Part shown: positions 1-8,656 of the stretch, one piece after another | How positions within the stretch are numbered: the stretch's first letter is position 1 | How the letters are laid out: each line of letters starts with the position of its first letter | The notes under the pieces: model-generated | Told to the model about the DNA's origin: nothing | The model's input: only the letters and a program-made list of their open reading frames with translations | The model's database searches: none | From: Faecalibacterium prausnitzii | GTDB lineage: Bacteria > Bacillota > Clostridia > Oscillospirales > Ruminococcaceae | DNA: 64,000 nt | NCBI GenBank assembly: GCA_004558805.1 | Contig: SFDE01000012.1 | Span: 62,001-126,000 of the forward strand | Direction: 5' to 3' | Program-made: the position numbers and the translations under genes

Positions 1-116
1 GCTCGCAGTTGAGCAGAAATGCGCCGGAAAGACGCCCAAGGATCACAGACACAAGAACACACCCATCTTTTTTATTTGCCGGGGCATTGCGCCCCGCCGG
101 TCACACCGGAACGGTC

Positions 117-953
117 TCAGTCGGCAAGAGCAAGGTCGTACTTGTCTGCCAGCGCCTCCATGGTGCCGTCTGCCTTCAGCTCGTCAAAGGCAGCGTCCAC
201 GGCGGCGGCAGCATCGCTGCCCTTGCGGAACGCCACGCCGTACTCCTCGGCGTTCAGCTCATCCACGATCTTCAGGTCGGCGTAGTCGGTGCCCTGTCCG
301 ATCATGGCATTGGCAAGGGTCAGGTCCAGCACAGCGGCGTCGGCGGTACCGGCGGCGACTTCCATCAGGCAGTCAGTCTGGACACTCTTGGAAATGTAGT
401 CCGCCTGTGCCAGACCAGCATCCTCCGCAATGGCAGTTTCACCGGCGGAGCCTGCCTCTGCCACCACGGTCTTGCCTGCCAGATCGGCGGTGGAGGTGTA
501 GTCGGTGCCCTCCTTCACCACCACTACCTGTGCATTCTTGGCGTATGCCTTGGTGGTGGCGGTGTTTGCCATGATGTCATCGGTAAGGGTCATGCCGTTC
601 CAGATGCAGTCGATGCTCTTGGCATCCAGCTCCACCACCTTGGTGTCCCAGTTGATCTCCACAAAATCCGGCTCCACGCCCAGCTTTTTGCAGACGGCGG
701 TGGCAAGCTCGGTATCAAAGCCGGTAAAGTTGCCCTGCTCGTCGGTGTAGTTCATGGGCTCGTAGACGGTGTAGCCGATGACCAACTTGCCCTTGCCCTT
801 GATGTAGTCCAGATCGCTTTCGGTCTGGGAGACGGCGGTGCTGCCGGCTGCCGAAGCGGATGCCGCCGTGGAGGTGGAGGCAGCGGAGCCGCCGCAGGCG
901 GCAAGCCCCAGTGCCATGGCTCCGGCGAGAATTGCAGATACGATACGTTTCAT
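117..953 (-). CDS. Amino-acid ABC transporter substrate-binding lipoprotein
   Basis: 278 aa. The N-terminus is a lipoprotein signal peptide: Lys/Arg, a hydrophobic run, and the lipobox LAAC with the acylated Cys near residue 20. A Ser/Ala/Thr-rich linker follows, then a family-3 solute-binding domain typified by the stretches YTVYEPMNYTDE and GFDTELATAVCKKLG. This family delivers polar amino acids (Gln, Glu, Cys, Arg types) to an inner-membrane permease and ATPase. Neither partner is adjacent in the window; they may lie to the left. A GGGAGGA ribosome site sits just before the ATG. Substrate cannot be assigned from sequence alone. Confidence 0.88.
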   Translation of the reverse strand: MKRIVSAILAGAMALGLAACGGSAASTSTAASASAAGSTAVSQTESDLDYIKGKGKLVIGYTVYEPMNYTDEQGNFTGFDTELATAVCKKLGVEPDFVEINWDTKVVELDAKSIDCIWNGMTLTDDIMANTATTKAYAKNAQVVVVKEGTDYTSTADLAGKTVVAEAGSAGETAIAEDAGLAQADYISKSVQTDCLMEVAAGTADAAVLDLTLANAMIGQGTDYADLKIVDELNAEEYGVAFRKGSDAAAAVDAAFDELKADGTMEALADKYDLALAD

Positions 954-1142
954 TTTAAGTTCCTCCCTCAGATCTTTCCCGTTATGATCCCTCTCGGTTT
1001 AATGCTTTACCATGCTAAATTGGTAAACCGTGACTATAGAATAGCGCATACGGGACCGTTTGGCAAGGGGGAAATGCAAATTTTCGCACTTTGCTGTTTT
1101 AAGGCATCTTTCTCCGCCGGTTTTTCTCGCAATTTTGACAAA

Positions 1143-1182
1143 GCAAAAGGGACTGCTGCGCAAGATCCTGCACGACAGTCCC
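1143..1182 (-). terminator. Intrinsic terminator after the lipoprotein gene
   Basis: The inverted repeat GGGACTG/CAGTCCC (1149-1155 and 1176-1182) is followed on the minus strand by a T-rich tract (CTTTTGCTTTG). It lies directly after the stop codon of the lipoprotein gene. Confidence 0.65.
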
Positions 1183-1193
1183 CGTCGGGTCCT

Positions 1194-1841
1194 TTATTCT
1201 GCTTTTGCCATCCGCTGCATCATCCTTTGCAGCCCCGCCGCCACGGCATCGGAGGGTGACGGTTCCAGCGGCTCCGCATTCTCGCAGGCAAGGAGGACGG
1301 CGTCCCGGTACCGGTCCACTGCGATGGTGCAGCCGGTCAGCAGGTCCGGGTCTGTGGACTTGCCCTCTCCATCGGTGGCAAGGCTCCTCACCTCCCCGGC
1401 GGTTTTGCCGGTAAGGTACTGTCCAAAGGCGTCTGCCTGCCGGGTCCAGCCCTGCCCGATGGAGGACACCTCCGCCAGGGGGTACTCCTCCCCTTTCTGC
1501 CGCTTGGTGCGGTGATCCTCCGGCAGGGTCAGAGTGTCGGCGTCCTTTGCGGACACCGGCACTTCCAGCTCGTCCAGCACCACCTTTTCCAGCCTGCCCT
1601 CCCGGTCCAGCACCACAGCGGCGGTGACGGTGTGGACCTTGCCGGTCCGCCCCTGCGCTGTGGCGTCGGTAAGGATGCCCAGACCGGTGCGCTGCCCGCT
1701 GTTCTGTGCCTCCGCCAAAGAGCTGCTGCTCCCGGCAGGCTCCGATGCCCCGGAGGAGCCGGAGCTGTCCGCCCCGCAGCCATTCAGCGCCAGCGCTGCC
1801 GCCAGGACGCAGCCCAGGATCATCTGTCCTGTATTGTTCAT
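1194..1841 (-). CDS. Predicted secreted lipoprotein, possible FMN-binding-like domain
   Basis: 215 aa. It begins with a signal peptide and a lipobox-like LNGCG, so it should be anchored outside the membrane. A Ser-rich linker follows. The rest (about residues 50-185) contains VHTVTAAVVLDREGRLEKVVLDE, a pattern seen in extracellular FMN-binding or related small domains, but the flavinylation motif is not evident. The gene stands alone, with a terminator immediately downstream. The assignment beyond lipoprotein is tentative. Confidence 0.6.
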   Translation of the reverse strand: MNNTGQMILGCVLAAALALNGCGADSSGSSGASEPAGSSSSLAEAQNSGQRTGLGILTDATAQGRTGKVHTVTAAVVLDREGRLEKVVLDELEVPVSAKDADTLTLPEDHRTKRQKGEEYPLAEVSSIGQGWTRQADAFGQYLTGKTAGEVRSLATDGEGKSTDPDLLTGCTIAVDRYRDAVLLACENAEPLEPSPSDAVAAGLQRMMQRMAKAE

Positions 1842-1914
1842 TTTTGTACGCTCCCTTTCTGCACCGCACGGTGTGCGGCTTTGAGGGTAGTGTACCCGGA
1901 ACTGTCGGCGTTTA

Positions 1915-3441
1915 TCACATCAGGGGGCTGAGGAGCCGCAGCACGCTGTCCAGCACCGTGCCCGGCAGACTGGTGCGGCAGTCGGTCTGCTGCACCTCCC
2001 GACACCGGGGCAGGGTGCTCAGCACGTCCTCCCGCAGGGCGCCCACCTGACTGTTGTGCTGCAGCAGCACCCCGCATTCAAAGTGGAGAAACAGGCTGCG
2101 GTAGTCCATGTTGATGCTGCCCACCACGGCAACATGGTCGTCGCTGACCCAGCACTTGGCGTGGAGGAAGCCCGGGGTGTACTCGTAGATCCGCACTCCC
2201 GCCCGGAGCAGGGGCAGATAGTAGGAGCGGCTCAGCCGGTACACCAGCTTTTTATCCGGGATCCCCGGCAGTACAAGCCGCACATCCACTCCCCGCTTGG
2301 CGGCGTTTTTCAGAGCGTCCAGCATCTCCTCGCCTACCGCAAGGTAGGGGGTGTAGATATACACATACCGGGTCGCCTGCGCCAGAATGTTCAGGTATAC
2401 CGTCTCCGCAAGGGGTTCCTCGTCCAGCGGACTGTCGGCATAGGGCTGCACCACCCCGTCTGTGGGGACACTGCGGCGGGGGCGGAAGGCGTCGTACTCC
2501 TCCTCACTGGGGCGGAAGGCGTTCCAGAAATTCAAAAACATTACGGTAAAGTTCCACGCTCCCTGCCCTTCCAGCCGGATCGCCGCATCCTTCCAGTAGC
2601 CAAACCGCTGCTGCAGGTTGATATACTCGTCTGCCAGATTCACCCCGCCGGTGTATGCCACCGTGCCGTCAATGACCACGATCTTCCGGTGGTCCCGGTG
2701 GTTCATCACCAGCGACAGCAGGGGCACCACCGGGTTAAAGGGGATGCAGCGGATACGAGCACGTTCCATCCGCACCACAAAATCACTGGGCAGACCCAGC
2801 AGACTGCCAAAATCATCGTAGATCAGCCGCACATCCACCCCCTGCGCCGCCTTGCGCCGCAGGATCTTTTCGATGCCCCCCCACATGGCACCGGTATGGA
2901 CGATGAAAAATTCCAGAAATATGCTGTGCTCCGCCGCCTCCAGATCCGCCAGCAGCCGGGGATACATCGCCTCGCCGCTGGCAAAGTACTCCGCCGAGGT
3001 GTCCTTCCACGCCGGGTAGGGACCGTATTTTTCCACATAATTGCTCATGCCCTGCCCTGCGGGCGAAAGGTCTCCGGTACGGCATTCCGGCGGGGTCAGG
3101 TCGTTCCGGTGCCGCTGCTCCACCGCCTGCAGCTTTACCCGCAGCTGCTTGGCAGGGCGCTTGTTGCCAAAGACAAGGTACAGTGCCCCGCCCAGCAGGG
3201 GCAGAAAACCGATGAGGGCGATCCAGCCCACCTTGTAGGCGCTGTTCTCGTCCTTGCGCACCAGATACAGCACCATAAGCCCACTGAGCAGGTTCAGGGC
3301 AGCGTTGACCCACACCTTGCCTGCCGTAAAGGAAAGAAACGCCCACAGCAGCCATGCCACCTGCAGCAGCACCAGCACCGCCGTAATGGTGACCCGGTTG
3401 AGGATCCGGCTGAAAAACCGCACCACCGGAAGTCTGAACAT
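1915..3441 (-). CDS. cls: Cardiolipin synthase (phospholipase D family)
   Basis: About 508 aa. It condenses two phosphatidylglycerols (or PG and PE) into cardiolipin at the membrane. The N-terminal 95 residues hold two to three transmembrane helices and a PLDc_N-like segment. Two HxKxxxxD catalytic motifs follow: HRKIVVID near residue 252 and HAKCWVSD near residue 424. This is the normal bipartite PLD layout and length. The ATG at 3441 is chosen over an adjacent TTG because an AGGAGG site precedes it at good spacing. Confidence 0.93.
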   Translation of the reverse strand: MFRLPVVRFFSRILNRVTITAVLVLLQVAWLLWAFLSFTAGKVWVNAALNLLSGLMVLYLVRKDENSAYKVGWIALIGFLPLLGGALYLVFGNKRPAKQLRVKLQAVEQRHRNDLTPPECRTGDLSPAGQGMSNYVEKYGPYPAWKDTSAEYFASGEAMYPRLLADLEAAEHSIFLEFFIVHTGAMWGGIEKILRRKAAQGVDVRLIYDDFGSLLGLPSDFVVRMERARIRCIPFNPVVPLLSLVMNHRDHRKIVVIDGTVAYTGGVNLADEYINLQQRFGYWKDAAIRLEGQGAWNFTVMFLNFWNAFRPSEEEYDAFRPRRSVPTDGVVQPYADSPLDEEPLAETVYLNILAQATRYVYIYTPYLAVGEEMLDALKNAAKRGVDVRLVLPGIPDKKLVYRLSRSYYLPLLRAGVRIYEYTPGFLHAKCWVSDDHVAVVGSINMDYRSLFLHFECGVLLQHNSQVGALREDVLSTLPRCREVQQTDCRTSLPGTVLDSVLRLLSPLM

Positions 3442-3521
3442 CAAAACCCACCTCCTGTATCTGTAAATATTTCCTTAATATGTGCAGTATACCCCCAAGC
3501 AGTGGATTTTGCAAGGGAAAT

Positions 3522-3565
3522 AAAAAGGCAGCCGCCCCGGTCAACCTGTGACCCGAACCGCTGCC
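3522..3565 (-). terminator. Intrinsic terminator after the DegV gene
   Basis: GGCAGC/GCTGCC stem (with further pairing inside) followed on the minus strand by CTTTTTATTT. It begins about 20 bases past the stop codon of the DegV-family gene. Confidence 0.65.
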
Positions 3566-3586
3566 GGAAGATTTTTACTGCAGTTT

Positions 3587-4435
3587 TTACAGCTTCGGCG
3601 CCTCGCCGTCCTCGTAGCCGACCATGAGACCGCCCAGCTCCGCATAGTAGCTGCACAGTCCGCCGCACTTTTCCACGTCCACCTGTGCCTTATTGAACAC
3701 GGCGTGGATCATCTTTTTCAGCCGGTCGGCGGCGGCGGGGTTGCAGCAGTGAGCAATGCAAACTCTGCCGTCGGTAAAGCCGTTTGCCTTCATCTCCAGC
3801 ACGATGCGCTCCAGTGCGCCGTGCTCGCCCCGGGTCTTGCACAATACTTCCAGCTCACCGGCATCGCTTGCCTTGCCGATGACCCGGATGCCCAGCATCC
3901 GTGCCACCGCTGCCACAGCAGGGCTTACCCGACCGTTCCGTGCCAGGTTGGCAAGAGACTCCAGCGAGAACAGCAGATGGGTGTGCTTGTGGTAGTCCAG
4001 GATCTTTTCGCAGATGTCGTCAAAGGGCAGCCCTGCCTTTACCAGCTTGGCAACACGCTCCACCAGCAGCCGCATCTCCGGCCCGGAGGAAAGGCTGTCC
4101 AGCACAAAGACCTGCGCCCCCGGGTGCTCCTGCTTGTACTCCTCGGCTGCCAGCACTGCAGCGTTATAGCTGCCGGACAAGGTGCCGGTGATGCTCACCA
4201 CGAACACCTGGTCTGCCCCCTCGTATGCCGCCATCCAGTCCGACACATTGGGGCAGGAGGTAGTGGTCTTGCCCTTGTAGGTGTGCAGCATTTCTGCCAG
4301 CTCCACTGCGTCCAGCTGGGGGGTATCCAGATACTCCTCGTTGTCGGTAATGATCTTGAGAGGGGCGGAGATAAAATCCACCCCCTTGAGGGTATAAACA
4401 TTGGATGACGAATCTGCCACAATTCTGGTTTTCAT
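3587..4435 (-). CDS. DegV family fatty-acid-binding protein
   Basis: 282 aa. It matches the two-domain DegV/FakB fold: N-terminal RIVADSSSN, central TTSCPNVSDW, VFVVSITGTLSGSYNAA, and DSLSSGPEMRLLVE. DegV/FakB proteins bind a fatty acid and present it to the kinase FakA for phospholipid synthesis. No fakA homologue is adjacent. The ATG at 4435 has a GGAG ribosome site 8 bases upstream, which favours it over a GTG two codons earlier. Confidence 0.9.
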   Translation of the reverse strand: MKTRIVADSSSNVYTLKGVDFISAPLKIITDNEEYLDTPQLDAVELAEMLHTYKGKTTTSCPNVSDWMAAYEGADQVFVVSITGTLSGSYNAAVLAAEEYKQEHPGAQVFVLDSLSSGPEMRLLVERVAKLVKAGLPFDDICEKILDYHKHTHLLFSLESLANLARNGRVSPAVAAVARMLGIRVIGKASDAGELEVLCKTRGEHGALERIVLEMKANGFTDGRVCIAHCCNPAAADRLKKMIHAVFNKAQVDVEKCGGLCSYYAELGGLMVGYEDGEAPKL

Positions 4436-4572
4436 ATGCACTGCTCCATTACTTTCTATTTTTCGGCGGGGTCTGCCCGCAGTTCTTACAGCTCTGTCAA
4501 GGTCATGATATCAGTTTTTGAAAAACCTGTCAAGGCATTTTAAAGATTCTTAAAAAAGTTTTTTATTTCCCG

Positions 4573-4601
4573 TTGACTTGGAAAGAGAATTGCATTATAC
4601 T
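4573..4601 (+). promoter_or_regulatory. Sigma-A type promoter of the DUF1836 gene
   Basis: TTGACT, a 17-base spacer and TATACT. Transcription would begin around base 4608, so an upstream in-frame ATG at 4578 lies inside the promoter. This supports the later start at 4656. Confidence 0.6.
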
Positions 4602-4655
4602 GGAAGCTGTAAGACTGTTATTTTCCCCCTTAACGAGGACTTTGATGTATATAGT

Positions 4656-5225
4656 ATGAAAAAAGAAACGAAGATCCGCATCGTTGCCTGCGCTGCAGGC
4701 TTTTCTCTGCCCCGGTACAGCGACATCCCCCAGGTGGGGCTGTATCTGGACCAGACCGTGCAATATGTCAACGACCAGTTCCGCACCTTCTGCGGGGTAG
4801 AATTGACTCCCTCCATGGTGAGCAACTACGTCAAAAAGGGCATCCTGAGCCACCCGGTGCGCAAAAAATACAGCCGGGACCAGATCTCCAACCTGATGTA
4901 CATCGTGGTGACCAAGACGGTGCTTTCCATGGAAAACATCGATACCCTGTTTAAAATGCAGCGGGAGTTCCACACCGTCAACGGTGCCTGCGGCTCCACC
5001 GAAGCCGCCTACGATTATTTTTGCACCGAGCTGGAGCGCTGCCTTGCCTTTGTGTTTGGCTGCAGCACCTCCCTGCCGGACCCGGACCCGGCGGACCCGG
5101 ACGAAAAGCTGCTGCTGCGCAGCACCATTCTGTCGGCGGCAAACAAGATCTATCTGGACTGCTGCTTTGACGCTTTGCGGCAGGAGAGTGCCCTGTGGGC
5201 GGATATCCTGCCGGACCTTGCCTGA
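4656..5225 (+). CDS. DUF1836 domain protein (putative transcriptional regulator)
   Basis: 189 aa from the ATG at 4656. The core LTPSMVSNYVKKGILSHPVRKKYSRDQ is the hallmark of DUF1836 proteins. It resembles a winged-helix or MerR-like DNA-binding unit, with a helical C-terminal half. Family members are common in Clostridia and poorly characterised. It is a single-gene transcript between its own promoter and a strong bidirectional terminator. Confidence 0.8.
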   Translation: MKKETKIRIVACAAGFSLPRYSDIPQVGLYLDQTVQYVNDQFRTFCGVELTPSMVSNYVKKGILSHPVRKKYSRDQISNLMYIVVTKTVLSMENIDTLFKMQREFHTVNGACGSTEAAYDYFCTELERCLAFVFGCSTSLPDPDPADPDEKLLLRSTILSAANKIYLDCCFDALRQESALWADILPDLA

Positions 5226-5231
5226 GCGCAA

Positions 5232-5266
5232 AAAAGACCGCTGCATGAACCGTGCAGCGGTCTTTT
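5232..5266. terminator. Bidirectional terminator between DUF1836 gene and prfB
   Basis: A perfect 14-bp stem AAAAGACCGCTGCA/TGCAGCGGTCTTTT with a 7-base loop, T-rich at the 3' side on both strands. It separates two convergent genes. Confidence 0.85.
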
Positions 5267-5294
5267 CTGTTTATAAGGTATTGCAGAGACCGGA

Positions 5295-6416
5295 TCAGGT
5301 ATCCTGCAGCTCCCCGCGGCTTGCCGCCTTGAGGTAAGCAAAGATGAACCCGTCCAGATCGCCGTCCATCACGGCGTCCACGTTGCCGGTCTCGTAGTTG
5401 GTGCGGTGGTCCTTGACCATGGTATAGGGCATGAACACATAGCTGCGGATCTGGTGACCCCAGGCGATCTCGTTCTGCACGCCCTTGATGTCGTCGATCT
5501 TGTCCATGTGCTGCTGCTTGGCGATCTGGTACAGCTTAGCCTTCAGCATTTCCATGGCGTAGTCACGGTTCTGGAACTGGCTGCGCTGGGTCTGGCAGCT
5601 GACCACGATGCCGGTGGGCTTGTGAATCAGACGGACGGCGGAAGAAGTCTTGTTGATGTGCTGACCGCCGGCGCCGGAAGAACGGAACACCTGCATCTCA
5701 ATGTCCTCGGGGCGGATGTCCACCTGGATGGTGTTGTCCAGCTCTGGCATCACTTCCAGAGAGGCAAAGCTGGTCTGACGGCGAGCGTTGGCGTCAAAAG
5801 GAGACACACGCACCAGACGGTGCACGCCGTTTTCGCTCTTCAGCAGACCGTAGGCGTTGGCACCCTTTACCATCATAGAAGCGCTCTTCATGCCGGCTTC
5901 GTCGCCGTCCTGGTAGTCCAGCACCTCCACGGTCATGCCGTGCGCCTGTGCCCACTTGTTGTACATACGGTACAGCATCTCTGCCCAGTCCTGTGCCTCG
6001 GTGCCGCCGGTACCGGCGTGGAAGGTAAGGATGGCGTTGCTGTGGTCGTACTCGCCGTTCAGCATGGTCATGAGCTGCAGCTCATCCACAGCCTTGCCTA
6101 CGGCGTTCACAGCCTCTTCGGCTTCAGGGATCATGGCGGGGTCGTACTCCTCGTCCAGCATCTCGATCATGGTCTCAGCGTCGTCGTACAGCCCCTGCAG
6201 CTTTTCAAAGCGGCTCAGCTTGCCCTTCAGGTCGCCCACTTCGTCAAAGACCTTCTTGCTCAGCTCTGCGTCATCGTAAAAGCCGGGGCGGGACATGGTG
6301 TGCTCCAGCTCCTGCACACGTTTGCGGGAAGCCTCGATCGCCAGCGCCTCTTCCAGGTCCTTGACCGCCTTGTCGTACTCGGCAAGCTGCACTTTCAGTT
6401 CGTCAATGGTAATCAT
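5295..6416 (-). CDS. prfB: Peptide chain release factor 2
   Basis: 373 aa. It terminates translation at UGA and UAA. The tripeptide anticodon motif SPF is present (VRVSPFDANARRQ), as is the catalytic GGQ loop (SGAGGQHINK), and overall length is normal for RF2. The reading frame is continuous from MITIDELKVQL onward, so the autoregulatory +1 frameshift found near codon 26 in many species is absent here. Confidence 0.97.
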   Translation of the reverse strand: MITIDELKVQLAEYDKAVKDLEEALAIEASRKRVQELEHTMSRPGFYDDAELSKKVFDEVGDLKGKLSRFEKLQGLYDDAETMIEMLDEEYDPAMIPEAEEAVNAVGKAVDELQLMTMLNGEYDHSNAILTFHAGTGGTEAQDWAEMLYRMYNKWAQAHGMTVEVLDYQDGDEAGMKSASMMVKGANAYGLLKSENGVHRLVRVSPFDANARRQTSFASLEVMPELDNTIQVDIRPEDIEMQVFRSSGAGGQHINKTSSAVRLIHKPTGIVVSCQTQRSQFQNRDYAMEMLKAKLYQIAKQQHMDKIDDIKGVQNEIAWGHQIRSYVFMPYTMVKDHRTNYETGNVDAVMDGDLDGFIFAYLKAASRGELQDT

Positions 6417-6626
6417 TCTCTTGTTCCTCTCGTTTCGGGATTCCTATTTATAATTGGTGATCGATAAAGATACAGTTTATACACAGATACTTCATTAGTA
6501 TACCGAGAATCTGTGTTAAAGTAAAGAGGAAAATACTATCTTGCCGGAATTTTGAAGATTTTTGCCTTTTCTTTTCATGCCCGAGAGAGTATAATACCAG
6601 TATGAACCCTATTACAGGAGGAAAAC

Positions 6627-7601
6627 ATGCCCAAATATTATGGTTGTCCCTGCGAGGGCTGCGGCAAGCCCCTGACCCTGCAGGACGATATCGTTGTCTG
6701 CCCGGACTGCGGCGCCCCCTATCATCGCACCTGCTTTGACCTGCTTGGTCGGTGTATCCACGCCCCCGCCCATTCTGCGGGCTATGAGTGGAAGTTTCCT
6801 TATCAGGAATCCCAGCTGCGCACCTGTCCGGCGTGCGGGGAGCGCACCCTGCGCAGCGAGCCCAACTGCCGCTGCTGCGGAGCCCTGCTGCCCACCGAGG
6901 TCACCGACCAGCCCAACGACCGCCGTGCTGCTCAGGAAGAGGAAAACGGCACCTTTGACTACGACAGCTTCTACCGCCAGTTTGAGCGGCAGACCATGGA
7001 TCCCCTGCGCCAGAATATGCAGGCGGCGTTTGGCAAGGACGAGATCATCGACGGCATCCCCAGCCGGGATTGGGCGGATTACATCGGTGCCGCCGCCCCG
7101 GTGTATCTGAGCGATTACAGCCGGATGCAGCTGCAGCACACCAAGATCTCCTTCAGCCTGTCGGCGCTGCTGTTCGGACCCTTTTACTTCTTCTACCGCA
7201 AGGCATGGAAGCCTGCCTTTGGCTTTCTTGCGGCAGAGCTGCTGCTGTTTGTGCCCACCCTGCTGCAGATGATGCAGCTCAGCGGCAGTCCCCTTGCCCC
7301 GGCGCTCAGCAGCACCGCCGTGACGGTGCTTTCCCGGGCGGTGTACCTGCTGAGCTTTGCCATCATGCTGGTACGCACCCTCTACGCCAAGTGGTTCTAC
7401 CGCAAAAGCGCCGCCGCCCAGATCCGCCGCATCCGCAAGGAATTTCCCGATGCCGCACAGCGCCGGGCGGTGCTCCACGCTCAGGGCGGCGTAAGCTGGG
7501 CTGCCGTCATGGGCTCCATGGTGCTGCTGATGGTGGTGGGCGCCTGCTGCAGTATGCTGCTGGGTCCCGACCTTTCCAGCCTTGTCAACGCCCTTGTGTA
7601 A
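6627..7601 (+). CDS. RING-finger-like zinc protein with C-terminal membrane domain (DUF2628-like)
   Basis: 324 aa. The first 45 residues hold a C/H-rich treble-clef finger (CEGCGKPL, CPDCGAPYHRTCF) of the prokaryotic RING family 1 type. A second ribbon, CPACG...CRCCG, lies near residues 72-90. The C-terminal half has three to four hydrophobic helices (about 180-270 and 295-315), so the fingers should face the cytoplasm from the membrane. Such proteins are widespread in Clostridia; their role is unknown. An AGGAGG site precedes the ATG. Confidence 0.78.
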   Translation: MPKYYGCPCEGCGKPLTLQDDIVVCPDCGAPYHRTCFDLLGRCIHAPAHSAGYEWKFPYQESQLRTCPACGERTLRSEPNCRCCGALLPTEVTDQPNDRRAAQEEENGTFDYDSFYRQFERQTMDPLRQNMQAAFGKDEIIDGIPSRDWADYIGAAAPVYLSDYSRMQLQHTKISFSLSALLFGPFYFFYRKAWKPAFGFLAAELLLFVPTLLQMMQLSGSPLAPALSSTAVTVLSRAVYLLSFAIMLVRTLYAKWFYRKSAAAQIRRIRKEFPDAAQRRAVLHAQGGVSWAAVMGSMVLLMVVGACCSMLLGPDLSSLVNALV

Positions 7602-7701
7602 TGTATCCGAATCTCTGCCGCTGTCTTGCACGGGCAGCGGCATCTGCTGATTCTCCGCCGCCGGAGCATACCGGCGGCAGAAGCAATAAGGAGACCACAT
7701 T

Positions 7702-8577
7702 ATGAAAAAAGTTACCAAAGCTGTCATCCCCGCCGCAGGTCTGGGCACCCGGGTGCTGCCCGCCACCAAGGCGATGCCCAAGGGTATGCTGCCCATTGTG
7801 GACAAGCCTGCCATCCAGTATCTGGTGGAAGAGGCGGTGCGCTCCGGCATCACCGATATCCTGATCATCCTCAGCCGCAACCAGAGCATCATCGAGGACC
7901 ACTTTGATCGCAGCCCCGAGCTGGAGGCAAAGCTTGCCGCCCCCGGCAAGGAAAAGATGCTGGAAGAGTGCCTTGGCATTGCCAACCTTGCCAACATCTA
8001 CTTTGTGCGCCAGCAGCAGACCCTTGGTCTGGGACACGCCGTCAGCATGGCAAAGTCCTTTACCGGGGACGACCCCTTTGTGGTGATCTACGGCGATGAT
8101 GTGATCTGGGGCGAGGACCCGGTCTGCGCCCAGCTGATCCGTGCCTACGAGGAGTTTGGTCGCCCCGCCGCCGGTGTCTCTGCGGTGCCTTGGGCGGATG
8201 TGAGCCGCTATTGCAGCCTGAAGACCACCCCCATCCACGACAACTACTTTTTTGTGGATGACATGATCGAAAAGCCCAAAAAAGGACAGGAGTTCAGCAA
8301 CTATTCCATTCTGGGTCGTGTGCTGCTGACCCCGGAGATCTACCAGATCCTTGCCAACACCAAGCCCGGTGCCGGCGGCGAGATCCAGCTCACCGACGCC
8401 ATGGCAGAGTACGCCCGCACCCGGGGCGGCATGACCGCCGTGGAGTTTACCGGCAAGCACTACGACATGGGCAACAAGCTGAAGGTGGTTGAGGCACAGG
8501 TAGAACTGGCACTGCAGCATCCCGAGATCGGCGAGGCATTCCGCGCCTACCTGAAGGAGTTCTGCAAGACCCTCTGA
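7702..8577 (+). CDS. galU: UTP--glucose-1-phosphate uridylyltransferase
   Basis: 291 aa. It makes UDP-glucose from UTP and glucose 1-phosphate for glycan and glycolipid synthesis. The nucleotide-binding signature GLGTRVLPATKAMPKGMLP is at the N-terminus, and YGDDVIWGEDP and a late GKHYDMGNKL segment match GalU. Length is typical. A GGAG site lies 10 bases before the ATG, and a terminator follows. Confidence 0.95.
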   Translation: MKKVTKAVIPAAGLGTRVLPATKAMPKGMLPIVDKPAIQYLVEEAVRSGITDILIILSRNQSIIEDHFDRSPELEAKLAAPGKEKMLEECLGIANLANIYFVRQQQTLGLGHAVSMAKSFTGDDPFVVIYGDDVIWGEDPVCAQLIRAYEEFGRPAAGVSAVPWADVSRYCSLKTTPIHDNYFFVDDMIEKPKKGQEFSNYSILGRVLLTPEIYQILANTKPGAGGEIQLTDAMAEYARTRGGMTAVEFTGKHYDMGNKLKVVEAQVELALQHPEIGEAFRAYLKEFCKTL

Positions 8578-8607
8578 GCCGGGAACCTGTCAATAAAATG
8601 TAAAAGC

Positions 8608-8650
8608 AAAGCCCGGAACGGCGCTGTACGGCAGCCGTCCCGGGCTTTTT
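8608..8650. terminator. Bidirectional terminator between galU and the DinG-like helicase gene
   Basis: AAAGCCCGG...CCGGGCTTTTT with a further paired interior, T-rich at the 3' side in both directions. It separates convergent genes. Confidence 0.85.
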
Positions 8651-8656
8651 GTGTTC

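Noticed and set aside
70..112. GC hairpin after the substrate-binding protein gene, considered as a terminator
   Set aside because: The stem is followed on the minus strand by an A-run, not a T-run, so it is not a standard intrinsic terminator for that gene.
2056..3627. Long plus-strand frames opposite cls and other minus-strand genes (also near 20927, 36143, 39803, 42121, 53353)
   Set aside because: All lie fully opposite genes with recognised motifs and show the composition typical of antisense frames in GC-rich DNA.
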